From: Hyphomicrobiales bacterium
GTDB lineage: Bacteria > Pseudomonadota > Alphaproteobacteria > Rhizobiales > Rhizobiaceae
Direction: 5' to 3'
DNA length: 64,000 nucleotides
Assembly: GCA_021775455.1 (NCBI GenBank)
Contig: JAJFHU010000053.1
Coordinates: 33,330-97,329, forward strand
This document shows positions 17,469 to 26,465 of the stretch, one piece after another. Position 1 is the first letter of the stretch. The number at the start of each line of letters is the position of its first letter. The translations under genes were made by a program, and so were the position numbers. The notes under the pieces were generated by a model, which saw only the letters and a list, made by a program, of their open reading frames with translations, had not been told where the DNA came from and ran no database searches.

Positions 17469-18914
17469 TTATTGAGAATCTCGTAGGCAATCCTGAAATT
17501 TCATCATCAGATCTCCGATCTCTTCGACTGTGTGGGCGCAATATCCAATCAACAAGCCGGAAGTTGATTTTTCGTTCACAAAAAAATCGCTTAGTGGAAC
17601 AGCACCAATCCCCTGTTCTTTCAGTTTTTCAACTATAAGCTTGTCGTTTTGCTGCCTGTTTAACAAGACAGCCACCTGCATGCCGGTATTCGCGTGCGGG
17701 GTCGCAAACGTCAAATCATCCATCTCATTTAAACGCAATTCAAGTGCGTCTCTTCGCTCTGCATAGTGACGCCGTGTACGGCGGATGTGCCGATGATAAT
17801 CACCTGCCCGCATGAATTCGCCCATCGGCCTTTGCGCGATCACAGAAGTTCGTGAGGCGGTTATCTTTTTTCGAAACTGATTAACAAGTGATATCGGGAT
17901 AACCATGAAACCCAATCGCAAATCTGTCGAAATTGTTTTTGAGAACGTACCGAGATAAATAGTGCGTCCTTGATCATCAAGACCAATCATCGCGGGTATC
18001 GGATGGCCTGCAAACCGGTATTCACTGTCATAATCATCTTCAATTATCCAACCGCCGGTCTCACGGGACCAATTAATATACTCAAGCCGTCGATTTAGCG
18101 TCATTGCACCGCCCAAAGGATAGTGATTTGAAGGCGTCAGGACGACAAGGTTGGGTTGGCTCGCTCCATTTGCAGGTAACACCGTTCCACATTCGTCCCG
18201 GCTTAGCCACTGCATTTTCAAATTCAGCCGCTCTGCATGGCGCCTCAACCCGATATACCCAGGGTTCTCAAGACCTAACATCATTGGGTCAGCTCCCAAC
18301 ATTTCGATGCAAAGCTGAAGACCATCAGCAGATCCTGCGGATACCAGCACTTGCTCTGAAACCACATCCACCCCACGCCATTCGGCCAAATGTTCGACAA
18401 TTGCATTTCTCAATACCGGATCACCAAAAGGATCTTCGCCGTAAAGCAGGCTGTCCGGCGACAACCTGGCAACGCGGGAAACTGCCATTCCCCATTTTCG
18501 GGCCGGAAACAGTCTTTGATCCGGTTGACCAGGAACCAATGAGAGTTTTAATAATTCCTGATTGCCATCTGCATTCAGCGCAAACGATTTTTTGGGTTTC
18601 AGGTATTCTGGGTAATCGGCCAAACCGAGTTCTGAAACCCGAAAAGCTGATCCTTGCCTTGCAGACAAATATCCCTCTGCAACCAGTTGGTCGTAGGATT
18701 GCACCACACTTGATCTGGATATACCCAATTCTGAAGCAAGCAACCTCGTAGCGGGGAACACGGTGCCCGGTATCAGACGCCCGGTTGTTATCTGGTTTCG
18801 CAAATTGTCCGTCAACCATGAAACTATCGTCACGCCTTTATGCCGGTCTGACAATCTTGCTGGAAACGAAAATCCATTCATAATTGGTATGTATTTTTTC
18901 TCATTATTTGGCAC
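17469..18914 (-). CDS. MocR/PdxR-type transcriptional regulator (GntR HTH + aminotransferase-like domain)
   Basis: This protein of about 481 residues has an N-terminal GntR winged helix (ITTGRLIPGTVFPATRLLA, then ELGISRSSVVQSYDQLVAEGY). A fold-type I aminotransferase-like domain follows, with the PLP-lysine motif YLGTFSKTIS near residue 320 and DYDSEYRF. MocR proteins sense PLP or PLP-aldimines and usually regulate a divergent neighbour. Here the neighbour is a pyridoxamine-phosphate-oxidase-family gene. The frame starts at GTG 18914; an ATG at 18881 (12th residue) still includes the whole HTH, and the start is undecided because inverted repeats cover this region. Confidence 0.9.
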   Translation of the reverse strand: MPNNEKKYIPIMNGFSFPARLSDRHKGVTIVSWLTDNLRNQITTGRLIPGTVFPATRLLASELGISRSSVVQSYDQLVAEGYLSARQGSAFRVSELGLADYPEYLKPKKSFALNADGNQELLKLSLVPGQPDQRLFPARKWGMAVSRVARLSPDSLLYGEDPFGDPVLRNAIVEHLAEWRGVDVVSEQVLVSAGSADGLQLCIEMLGADPMMLGLENPGYIGLRRHAERLNLKMQWLSRDECGTVLPANGASQPNLVVLTPSNHYPLGGAMTLNRRLEYINWSRETGGWIIEDDYDSEYRFAGHPIPAMIGLDDQGRTIYLGTFSKTISTDLRLGFMVIPISLVNQFRKKITASRTSVIAQRPMGEFMRAGDYHRHIRRTRRHYAERRDALELRLNEMDDLTFATPHANTGMQVAVLLNRQQNDKLIVEKLKEQGIGAVPLSDFFVNEKSTSGLLIGYCAHTVEEIGDLMMKFQDCLRDSQ

Positions 18915-18929
18915 TTTCCAAATACCAAT
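18883..18929. promoter_or_regulatory. Candidate MocR operator: ATTGGTAT / ATACCAAT inverted boxes
   Basis: ATTGGTAT (18883-18890) and its exact reverse complement ATACCAAT (18922-18929) lie 31 nt apart. Between them is a smaller inverted repeat (ATTTGG / CCAAAT, 18906-18923). The core ATACCA is the same hexamer bound by the MocR-family regulator GabR of Bacillus subtilis (known family fact). The site lies between the MocR gene and the flavin-oxidase gene it probably controls, and may overlap the MocR start. Confidence 0.45.
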
Positions 18930-18994
18930 ATATCAGACATCTCTCCCCCAATGAAACCCTCCTTCCAGAGAAGAGACAGTTATGGGGATTTTAA

Positions 18995-19645
18995 ATGAAC
19001 ATGCTGCACAAAACGGATAAAAGCCGCGTAAAACGTACCCATGAGCGAGGCAACTTTGATCGTGATGTCGTCAATTCAATTCTTGATGCCATGCCACTTG
19101 CCCACGTGGGTTACACCGTTAATGGTGAGCCGCTGGTTACACCTACCTTCCAATGGCGCGAGGGTAATCATGTTTACTGGCATGGCTCTTCTGCCAGCCG
19201 TGCACTACGATCTGCCGAAGGAACGTCGGTTTGTTTAACGGTATCCATACTGGATGGATTCGTCATGGCGCGATCAGCATTTCATCATTCAGCAAACTAC
19301 CGGTCTGTCATGCTTTTTGGAGAAGCCTTCAAGGTTGAAGATCCAGTTGAAAAAATCGGGAAACTGAACACTTTTGTTGAATCTTTCTTCCCTGGTCGTC
19401 TTGCCATGATGCGACCCAACTCAACCAAGGAGATGAAGGCAACCACGATACTAGGAATGGAAATTCTTGAAGGCTCAGCAAAAATTCGGACTGGCGGACC
19501 GGTCGATGATGAAGAGGACATGGATGCGAAAGTTTGGGCTGGCGTAGTACCCATCTGCCTCTCGGTGGGCGAGCCAGAACCCGATACCGGCTTATCTACT
19601 GACATCCCGTTGCCGGATCACCTGAAAAACCTGCAAATTGGATGA
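18995..19645 (+). CDS. Pyridoxamine 5'-phosphate oxidase family flavoprotein
   Basis: This 216-residue protein has a split-barrel flavin-binding fold: PLAHVGYTVNGEPLVTPTFQWREGNHVYWHGS, then CLTVSILDGFVMARS and HHSANYRSVMLFGEA. These match the pyridoxamine 5'-phosphate oxidase-related (FMN-binding) family rather than PdxH itself. The expected cofactor is FMN, F420 or heme. A GGGGA ribosome-binding site precedes the ATG. It is divergent from a MocR regulator with about 80-115 nt between, so it is probably its target. The substrate is unknown. Confidence 0.82.
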   Translation: MNMLHKTDKSRVKRTHERGNFDRDVVNSILDAMPLAHVGYTVNGEPLVTPTFQWREGNHVYWHGSSASRALRSAEGTSVCLTVSILDGFVMARSAFHHSANYRSVMLFGEAFKVEDPVEKIGKLNTFVESFFPGRLAMMRPNSTKEMKATTILGMEILEGSAKIRTGGPVDDEEDMDAKVWAGVVPICLSVGEPEPDTGLSTDIPLPDHLKNLQIG

Positions 19646-19655
19646 ATGATCAGGA

Positions 19656-20054
19656 TTATCCGTCTACAGCCAATAAGGCAGCGGCAACTGCCCTGCCCTC
19701 GGAAATCAAAACATTGTAGGTACGGACCGCTGCACCGGTCGCCATTGGATCAGCAGATATGAACGCATCTCGTAATTTGTCTCGCAATTTACTCGCGATG
19801 GGTACCAAATCCACCCCGCTCCCGATAAGCAGTATTTCAATATCGGCTGCTTCGTTAAAAACACGATCGAGATTTGCAATGATTAAGTCGCCCGGCAATT
19901 TTACATCCCACCCGTAAATTCCGGATGGAAGGCATAACAGGCTCCCCTTATGGGCCATATCCGCAAATCGAAAACCACCGTTTCCATAAGCATCAATTGG
20001 CACTTGGCCCGGAAAATGGGCCTCGCGCAGTTCAATGCCATGCGGATTGTTCAT
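19656..20054 (-). CDS. Mth938-like domain (DUF498) protein
   Basis: This is a 132-residue protein of the DUF498/Mth938 family (related to NDUFAF3), with FRFADMAHKGSLLCLPSG, ILLIGSGVDLVPIAS and GAAVRTYNVLISEGRAVAAAL. The ATG at 20054 has a GGAAAG ribosome-binding site. A GTG at 20069, abutting the secDF stop, is less likely. It lies directly downstream of secDF on the same strand, as in other Hyphomicrobiales. Its function is unproven; a role in membrane-complex assembly is suggested by the mitochondrial homologue. Confidence 0.85.
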   Translation of the reverse strand: MNNPHGIELREAHFPGQVPIDAYGNGGFRFADMAHKGSLLCLPSGIYGWDVKLPGDLIIANLDRVFNEAADIEILLIGSGVDLVPIASKLRDKLRDAFISADPMATGAAVRTYNVLISEGRAVAAALLAVDG

Positions 20055-20069
20055 TGTACTTTCCGACAC

Positions 20070-22652
20070 TTAAACGCCAGGCAAATCTACAGCTTGGGTA
20101 TTTTCAGTTGCCTTCTTTTCTGCATCTCCTGAATCCTTGTCTGCAATTTGCCCAGGCCGCAGGCGGAAAAGAATGAGTAACGGCGCTGCGATGAAGATTG
20201 ACGAATAGGTCCCGATAAACACACCGAATATCATCGCAAAGGTAAACGACGAAAGCACTTCACCGCCCAATAAATATAAAGAAAACAATGCGAGCAAAGT
20301 TGTGACCGAAGTTAGAATTGTACGAGACAGCATCTGGTTGATTGAAAGATCCAATAGATCCGGTATCGACATCTTCTTGTATTTCCGCAAGTTCTCGCGA
20401 ACCCTGTCATATACGACTACCGTATCATTGAGCGAGTAACCAACGATGGTGAGAATTGCGGCAATCGACGACAGACTGAAATCAAGCTGAAGCACCGAAA
20501 ACATACCGATTGTTATCAATACGTCATGCAGCGTTGCTCCGACTGCTCCAAGTGCAAATTGCCATTCAAATCGCAACCAGATATAGGCCATGATAGCTCC
20601 AAGTGCTGAAATCACAGCGATAGTCCCCCAGAACGCAAGTTCTGCAGATATTGTTGGTCCTACCACCTCAATTCGACGGAATTCATAATCCTCTTCCAGC
20701 GCAAGTCGAATTTTAGCCTCAACGCTTTGCACGGCGCTGTCACTATCTTGGGCGCTTTCTACCCGAATGAGAACTTCATTGAGTTCCCCAAATTCTTGCA
20801 CCTGAACGTCACCCAGGTTTATTTCTCCAAGCCGCGCCCGAATGTCAGCAAGATCAGCTACTTCACTTTTGGACTGTACCTCAACCAGCGTTCCGCCCTT
20901 GAAATCAATTCCGTAGTTGAGGCTCACCGTGAAAAACAACGCGATTGAGGCCAATACGCCAATAGCGCTCAAAGGGAAGCTTGCGATACGATTTCGCATG
21001 AACTGAAGCTTGGTTTCCTCAGGCAATATGCCGAACATACGCGCTGGAAGCTCTGTTGGCTTGCGGTACCGCACCCAAAGTGCAACCATCAAACGTGTAA
21101 AGGTGTATGCGGTAAAAACAGTTGTTACGATACCAATTGCCAAGGTAACCGCAAATCCCTTGATTGGACCTGAACCCAACAGGAACAGGATCGCAGCAGC
21201 TATTAATGTGGTAATGTTGGCATCAAGGATTGTTGCGAGCGCCTGCCGGAAACCGGAATCAAATGACTGGATAATATTGCGACCATTGCGCCGTTCTTCG
21301 CGAATACGTTCGTAAATCAGCACATTCGCATCGACTGCCATACCCATTGTCAAAACGATGCCTGCAATACCCGGCAGGGTAAGTGTGGCACCCAAAACCG
21401 ACAACAACGCTACCAGCATTGATATGTTTGCAATCAGGGCAACATTGGCAACAACACCCAGCAACCCGTATGCAACCACCATGAATACAAGCACCAGAAT
21501 GGCGCCAACGATTGCAGCTTTCTTGCCGGCTTCAATGGAGTCGGCACCAAGGCTCGGGCCAACAGTACGTTCTTCGACAAAATCAAAAGATGCCGGCAAA
21601 GCGCCTGCCCGAAGCAGAATTGCCAAATCATTCGCACTTTCAACGGTAAAGTCGCCTGAAATCTGACCTGACCCGCCCGGAATTGCCTCGCGAATAACTG
21701 GCGCAGATATCACTTCATCATCCAGAACGATCGCAAACGGACGGCCAACATTTTGGGCGGTTACCTGTGCAAAACGCGATGCACCCTTGGCATCAAAGCG
21801 AAAGAAGACGATTGGTTCGTTCGTACGTTGATCGAAACCCATCTCGGCATCAACAAGGCTTTCGCCTTCAACTATCGCCCGGCTGTCAATCAGGTAAGGC
21901 GTTGGCGGGTCACTGTCCTCAAACATCACCTCAGTGCCGATTGGCGCACGTGTTGCAAGCGCATCCTCGGCTGACATTTCGCTGCTGACCATATGAAATG
22001 AGAGCTTTGCTTCCGCATTCAACAAGGCTTTCAATCGCGGTATCTCAGCCGCATCAAGTCCTGGATACTGAACCAGAATTCTGTCGGAACCCTGTCGTTG
22101 CAGAGTGGGTTCGGCAGTACCGAGCTGGTTGATCCTGTCACCTAATACCGTTAGCGATTGAGTGATCGCAGCAGATTTGGTTCGATCAATACCAGCCTGG
22201 GTTAGCGAATAGCGAAGCACACCCTCACTGACTTCTTCCAGTTCAACTTCCACAATTCCGCCCGCAGTTAACAATCCGGCGGCGACCGGTTGCAGTAGTT
22301 CTGCAAGATGTCCTTTCAGTTCTTCCGTCTGCTCCGGGTTTCGAACACGGACTTCAATCGTCTTTGAGCCCGCCTTCGGATATCGCGCATTGATCTTGTT
22401 TTCTCTAACAATCCGGCGAACATCATCACGAAGATTCTCAATCCGCTCCTCAATGAGCTTGTCTTCATCAACCTGCAGCAGCAGATGAGCTCCGCCTTTC
22501 AGGTCCAGCCCCAAATTCATCTGATAAGTCGGCATCCAGTCCGGAAACTGGTTCAGGCTCTCCTTTGAGAACAGGTTTGGCAACGCAAACATTATGCCCA
22601 GCAGGACACAGGACATGATGGAGGTAATTTTCCAACGAGAAAAATAGAGCAT
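20070..22652 (-). CDS. secDF: Protein translocase subunit SecDF (fused)
   Basis: The 860-residue protein joins SecD (about residues 1-520) and SecF (about 540-860) in one chain with two sets of six membrane helices. It uses the proton-motive force to pull secreted proteins through SecYEG. Seen motifs: MNLGLDLKGGAHLLLQVD at the SecD N-terminus, GMAVDANVLIYERIREE (SecD helix 4), LNYGIDFKGGTLVEVQ at the start of SecF, and TIVGYSLNDTVVVYDRVREN in SecF. The linker between the halves contains YRKPTELPARMFG. yajC is 37 nt upstream and DUF498 follows. Fusion is normal in this order. Confidence 0.97.
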   Translation of the reverse strand: MLYFSRWKITSIMSCVLLGIMFALPNLFSKESLNQFPDWMPTYQMNLGLDLKGGAHLLLQVDEDKLIEERIENLRDDVRRIVRENKINARYPKAGSKTIEVRVRNPEQTEELKGHLAELLQPVAAGLLTAGGIVEVELEEVSEGVLRYSLTQAGIDRTKSAAITQSLTVLGDRINQLGTAEPTLQRQGSDRILVQYPGLDAAEIPRLKALLNAEAKLSFHMVSSEMSAEDALATRAPIGTEVMFEDSDPPTPYLIDSRAIVEGESLVDAEMGFDQRTNEPIVFFRFDAKGASRFAQVTAQNVGRPFAIVLDDEVISAPVIREAIPGGSGQISGDFTVESANDLAILLRAGALPASFDFVEERTVGPSLGADSIEAGKKAAIVGAILVLVFMVVAYGLLGVVANVALIANISMLVALLSVLGATLTLPGIAGIVLTMGMAVDANVLIYERIREERRNGRNIIQSFDSGFRQALATILDANITTLIAAAILFLLGSGPIKGFAVTLAIGIVTTVFTAYTFTRLMVALWVRYRKPTELPARMFGILPEETKLQFMRNRIASFPLSAIGVLASIALFFTVSLNYGIDFKGGTLVEVQSKSEVADLADIRARLGEINLGDVQVQEFGELNEVLIRVESAQDSDSAVQSVEAKIRLALEEDYEFRRIEVVGPTISAELAFWGTIAVISALGAIMAYIWLRFEWQFALGAVGATLHDVLITIGMFSVLQLDFSLSSIAAILTIVGYSLNDTVVVYDRVRENLRKYKKMSIPDLLDLSINQMLSRTILTSVTTLLALFSLYLLGGEVLSSFTFAMIFGVFIGTYSSIFIAAPLLILFRLRPGQIADKDSGDAEKKATENTQAVDLPGV

Positions 22653-22689
22653 TAATTGGCTTTCAGAGTTTTAGGCAACTCAGGTTGGT

Positions 22690-23013
22690 TTACTTGACGG
22701 GTTCACCTTTGACCCGGACATCAGCCACCAAGGCACGCATGGCACGAACCTTGATACCTTTTGCGATCTCGACCTCTAGTTCGTGATCATCTACGACTTT
22801 TACAACCTTGCCTACTACACCACCACCGGTCACAATCGTGTCATTGCGGCGAATGTTTGCAAGCATAGCTTCGCGAGTTTTTGCCGCCTGACGCTGGGGC
22901 CGGATGATCAGGAAGTACATGATCACAAAAATCAAGATGAACGGCATCAGTGTCATCAACATATCAGCGCCGCCGCCACCTACAGATTGCGCATAAGCCG
23001 GAGTAATTAACAT
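22690..23013 (-). CDS. yajC: Preprotein translocase subunit YajC
   Basis: This 107-residue protein has a short periplasmic N-terminus, one membrane helix (LMPFILIFVIMYFLIIRPQ) and the family motif RPQRQAAK, followed by a small cytoplasmic domain (NDTIVTGGGVVGKVVKV). It is an accessory to SecDF in the holotranslocon. It is the first gene of the yajC-secDF-DUF498 unit, divergent from the DUF815 ATPase gene with about 130 nt between. A GGGAG ribosome-binding site precedes the ATG. Confidence 0.97.
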   Translation of the reverse strand: MLITPAYAQSVGGGGADMLMTLMPFILIFVIMYFLIIRPQRQAAKTREAMLANIRRNDTIVTGGGVVGKVVKVVDDHELEVEIAKGIKVRAMRALVADVRVKGEPVK

Positions 23014-23147
23014 TGGAGTTTTCTCCCAAATTTGTCAGTTGATCGTTTGCGTAACCGTATGTCTGATATAGGCGCGCAATTCAAGGACTTTCCCACTGCT
23101 CCCAAGGGTGCTATTCCCAAAAATTCAACAATTCAGGAAAAGCAATC

Positions 23148-24017
23148 GTGTCCAACGACCCAATGGAACAACTTGACCGCAATCTGGCACGGGTAGCAGA
23201 CTTGCTTGAGCATCACCTCGGCAAGATTCCACCGGAAAATGACTTGGCGGCAGCAGAAGCTTTTGTTTGGCACGCCAAAGAGCGATGGCTGCAACCTGTC
23301 GAAAAGATAAATCGCGTGGAAATTGGCTTGCTCAAGGGACTTGACCGCGTTCGCGACATTCTGATCGACAATACAGAACGCTTTGCAAGGGGAGTTGCGG
23401 CCAACAATGTGCTCTTGTGGGGCGCACGAGGTATGGGGAAATCATCTCTGGTTAAAGCCGCCCATGCGCAAATTTCTAATAAAAATCCTGATATCCAATT
23501 CAAAATTATTGAGGTTCACCGTGAGGATATCCATTCCCTGCCAGATCTGTTGGCAATCCTGCGCAAAGAAGACAGCCGGTTTATCGTGTTTTGCGATGAT
23601 CTTTCCTTTGACGGTGATGATACTTCTTACAAATCCTTGAAAGCCGTCCTTGACGGCGGTATCGAAGGAAGACCGGAAAACGTTATCTTCTATGCCACAT
23701 CAAATCGTAGGCACCTTCTCCCGCGCGACATGATCGAGAATGAACGCTCAACTGCCATCAATCCATCTGAAGCAGTTGAAGAGAAAGTCTCGTTGTCTGA
23801 TCGTTTCGGACTCTGGCTTGGATTTCACAAATGCAGTCAGGATGAATATCTTGATATGATTGACGGTTACGTAAACTATTACCAACTCAAAATGGATGAA
23901 GCCGAATTGCGCGCTCAAGCGCTAGAATGGGCGACGACTCGCGGCAGTCGTTCAGGGCGTGTTGCCTGGCAATTTGCACAGGATTTGGCAGGCAGGCTTG
24001 GAAAGCGGCTGGATTAA
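23148..24017 (+). CDS. DUF815 family AAA+ ATPase
   Basis: This 289-residue protein has a Walker A motif in LLWGARGMGKSSLVKA (about residues 89-100) and a Walker B-like FIVFCDDLSFD. It then has an arginine-rich SNRRHLLPRDMIENE segment and a C-terminal helical region with GSRSGRVAWQFAQDL. This is DUF815, a predicted AAA+ ATPase of unknown client that commonly sits beside yajC in alphaproteobacteria. The start is GTG with an AGGAAAA ribosome-binding site. Its end overlaps the convergent MFS gene by 4 nt. Confidence 0.88.
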   Translation: MSNDPMEQLDRNLARVADLLEHHLGKIPPENDLAAAEAFVWHAKERWLQPVEKINRVEIGLLKGLDRVRDILIDNTERFARGVAANNVLLWGARGMGKSSLVKAAHAQISNKNPDIQFKIIEVHREDIHSLPDLLAILRKEDSRFIVFCDDLSFDGDDTSYKSLKAVLDGGIEGRPENVIFYATSNRRHLLPRDMIENERSTAINPSEAVEEKVSLSDRFGLWLGFHKCSQDEYLDMIDGYVNYYQLKMDEAELRAQALEWATTRGSRSGRVAWQFAQDLAGRLGKRLD

Positions 24018-25237
24018 GTCGCTGCTGCGTTAGCCTTTGATCTTCCATCTTTCAGAACAAATACCATCAGGCCTGCAGCGATTGCCAGCCAAAGGGACGA
24101 CCACCATACCCATTCATAATTGGTATAAAGATCAAACAGATATCCGCCAAAATATGCGCCTACTGCACCACCAATCTGATGGCCAGCCGATATCAACCCA
24201 AACGCAAGACCCATGACCCGCAATCCGATGTGGCTTGCGACCAGGCTCGCGGTAACCGGCGTTGTGGAATAGTCAACCAGACCAAATATGACTGCGAAGA
24301 TCATCAATGTTTCAAGGTTGGTGCCGACATGGATGAGAATAATGAATGTAAATCCGCGGATGATGTAAATCGTTCCGAGTAACAATGGTCGGTTAACCCG
24401 GTCGGTCAGCCATCCCATCATGATCATTCCAACCAGGTTTATTGCGGAAAGCAGTCCGTATGCAGTGGCAGACGGAAGTGGCGGGAAACCGCAATAATAG
24501 GCATAGGGAAGAAAATGCGTTTCGATTACGCCTGATGTTGTGTAACCACATATAAAATAGCTCCAGAACAGGATTTGAAACGCCGGCAATTTAACAATCA
24601 GTATTAAGTCGGCTGCCAGCCCCGCATCACTCACCTCATCAACGTTCTGCTCGACCTTTTCTCTCATACCCGTCGGAAACCAGATCCGGATGCATCCCAT
24701 CATCAAAAGTGCTGAGACTCCCAAACCGGCGAAGGCCCAACGCCAGTCAAAGCTTGAAAGAAGATAGGCGATCAAGGGGATGACCAAAAGTTGTCCGGCT
24801 GTCGAGCCTGACGTCGCGATACCCGTCATAAGTCCCTGATTTTCATCAAATTCCTGCTCAACAACTGTAGAAATGACATGAACAGCAACCAGGCCGAAAC
24901 CTGTTGCCGCAATTCCTCCGAATGCGATTAGAAATGCCCAGGGGTTGGAAGTAAGGGCTACCAGAAAACAGCCAAGCGCAAGCGTACCAAGCCCCAGTAA
25001 CAAAACCGCTCTGGCACCCTTCTTGTCAACCAGCCGTCCTGCAAGAGGAGCCAAAACCGCGGTCATAAAGAGTGCTGTTGCCGCAATGGTGGAGGTATAG
25101 GAGCGTGACCACCCCAAGTCCTCCTCAAGGAACGGCATAATCAGGCCAAAAGTTGCCCTCGTAGAATAGGAGAGCGCCAGAACAAGAAAAGAAAATCCGA
25201 CTATCGAAAGAGAACGAAATTGTTGCAGCTTATCCAT
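24014..25237 (-). CDS. MFS transporter
   Basis: This is a 407-residue protein with twelve predicted membrane segments in two halves and the MFS loop 2-3 signature (PLAGRLVDKKGARAVL) and its repeat (MGWLTDRVNRPLLLG). The N-terminal half contains STRATFGLIMPFLEEDLGWSRS, typical of the monocarboxylate/oxalate-formate-like MFS subgroup. The substrate is not predictable. About 230 nt of non-coding sequence with nothing recognised lies upstream. Confidence 0.9.
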   Translation of the reverse strand: MDKLQQFRSLSIVGFSFLVLALSYSTRATFGLIMPFLEEDLGWSRSYTSTIAATALFMTAVLAPLAGRLVDKKGARAVLLLGLGTLALGCFLVALTSNPWAFLIAFGGIAATGFGLVAVHVISTVVEQEFDENQGLMTGIATSGSTAGQLLVIPLIAYLLSSFDWRWAFAGLGVSALLMMGCIRIWFPTGMREKVEQNVDEVSDAGLAADLILIVKLPAFQILFWSYFICGYTTSGVIETHFLPYAYYCGFPPLPSATAYGLLSAINLVGMIMMGWLTDRVNRPLLLGTIYIIRGFTFIILIHVGTNLETLMIFAVIFGLVDYSTTPVTASLVASHIGLRVMGLAFGLISAGHQIGGAVGAYFGGYLFDLYTNYEWVWWSSLWLAIAAGLMVFVLKDGRSKANAAAT

Positions 25238-25469
25238 TTCGCATTCGGTCTCCTTGGCCGAAACCGAAATGAATTAACGGCCAAAACGGCATACCCTGCA
25301 ATCTCAACTAAAATTCCAGCTTGTTCAACGTGAAAAACAAAAACCAGTCCAAGGGCAATTTCGGAATATGGCTGTCTGGACAAACTGCCATAGCCAGAAT
25401 TTATAGCTCGGACAAGAATTACAAAGATGACGGGGAGGCAAGTAGCAATTTATAATAACGTCTGGTGAG

Positions 25470-25745
25470 TTGACGGAGTCATCATCAAGGATCAATGACA
25501 TTTTTGCCGTGACCGCCAGGTTCGGTGCGCTGTCTTCGAGTTATATTGCAGTGGAATTGTTTTATCACGGTCTCACGAAAGACAGACTTCTTTTTACTGG
25601 TGTCGTCGGGACAATCGTGACTGACCTGTGCTGTTTCGCACTGTTGTTGGTATGGTTGTTGGTTGCATTGGGAATATCGGCTCTAGTTGATTATCCCGAT
25701 GCAGTTCTATTACCAGCATTTGCAAATTTTATTCTAGGGTCCTGA
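25470..25745 (+). CDS. Possible small membrane protein
   Basis: This 91-residue frame starts with TTG and is preceded only by a weak GGTGAG. It is hydrophobic from about residue 40 (FTGVVGTIVTDLCCFALLLVWLLVALGIS), enough for one or two membrane helices, and has no recognised family. It may be real or a chance frame. It occupies the otherwise empty interval 25238-25783, in which nothing else was seen. Confidence 0.3.
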   Translation: MTESSSRINDIFAVTARFGALSSSYIAVELFYHGLTKDRLLFTGVVGTIVTDLCCFALLLVWLLVALGISALVDYPDAVLLPAFANFILGS

Positions 25746-25783
25746 TCCTAAGAGCAAAAACTGATCTGACAACCGCGAATTAC

Positions 25784-26215
25784 CTATACCAGCGCAATCA
25801 ATCCGGCACCAACGCCGATTAAGAGCACTCCTATCCAGTTTGCAACGCTTAGTTGTTCACCAAGGAAAACAGTGCCAAATATTGCCACAAGCACGACACT
25901 CAATTTGTCTACCGGAGCGACTTGTGAAGCATTGCCTATGCTTAGGGCGCGAAAGTAGCAGATCCACGATGCACCAGTCGCTAATCCGGAAAGGATCAAA
26001 AACAATCCTGCCTGTTTTGATACTGAACCAAGGGACTCAAAGCGATTTGTTGCATAAAGCAACACGCCCAATACCGCAAAAACAACAGCAGTGCGGAGAA
26101 ACGTCGCAAAATCGGGATTTGTCTCCGATACACCAATTTTTGCAAAGATTGCAGTGAGTGCTGCGAAGATCGCGGCCAAAACTGCCCAAAACTGCCACGT
26201 TGATGTCAAGGTCAT
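25784..26215 (-). CDS. Single-domain EamA family transporter
   Basis: This 143-residue protein has about five hydrophobic helices and one EamA repeat (WAVLAAIFAALTAIFAKIGV; PVDKLSVVLVAIFGTVFLGE near the end). It is the half-size DMT type that works as a homodimer or heterodimer. The C-terminal VANWIGVLLIGVGAGLIAL is characteristic of the group. The substrate is unknown. An inverted repeat (26300-26319) lies about 85 nt upstream of its start and may control it. Confidence 0.85.
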   Translation of the reverse strand: MTLTSTWQFWAVLAAIFAALTAIFAKIGVSETNPDFATFLRTAVVFAVLGVLLYATNRFESLGSVSKQAGLFLILSGLATGASWICYFRALSIGNASQVAPVDKLSVVLVAIFGTVFLGEQLSVANWIGVLLIGVGAGLIALV

Positions 26216-26299
26216 TAGTCAGTCTCCAAGCCAAACAGCATGGTAGTCCAAACATATGTTCGGCACAATCGTTGTGACTATGCGCAGTTCGCACCGGGT

Positions 26300-26319
26300 C
26301 ACAAGCAAAATTGCTTGTG
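26300..26319. promoter_or_regulatory. Inverted repeat CACAAGCAA-AA-TTGCTTGTG
   Basis: Two 9-base arms (26300-26308 and 26311-26319) are exact reverse complements separated by two bases. The two-base gap is too small for an RNA hairpin, so it looks like a dimeric repressor site. It lies upstream of the small EamA transporter gene. Confidence 0.4.
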
Positions 26320-26465
26320 TGATTTAGCCGTTTCGTCTGCGACAAGACGCGAATCTTCTTTTTTGACTCGGAGCCGAAATTCGTTTTTTTTCGGCAAAAA
26401 TTGGAAATTTGCCCGATTGAACACAATATAGCTTCACGGCGTGCATTACAGAAGAGTTGGTTGCC

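Noticed and set aside
26373..26395. Hairpin GCCGAAA...TTTCGGC beyond the PBP1A stop codon
   Set aside because: In the PBP1A direction it is not followed by a T run and lies about 70 nt past the stop, so it is not supported as a terminator.
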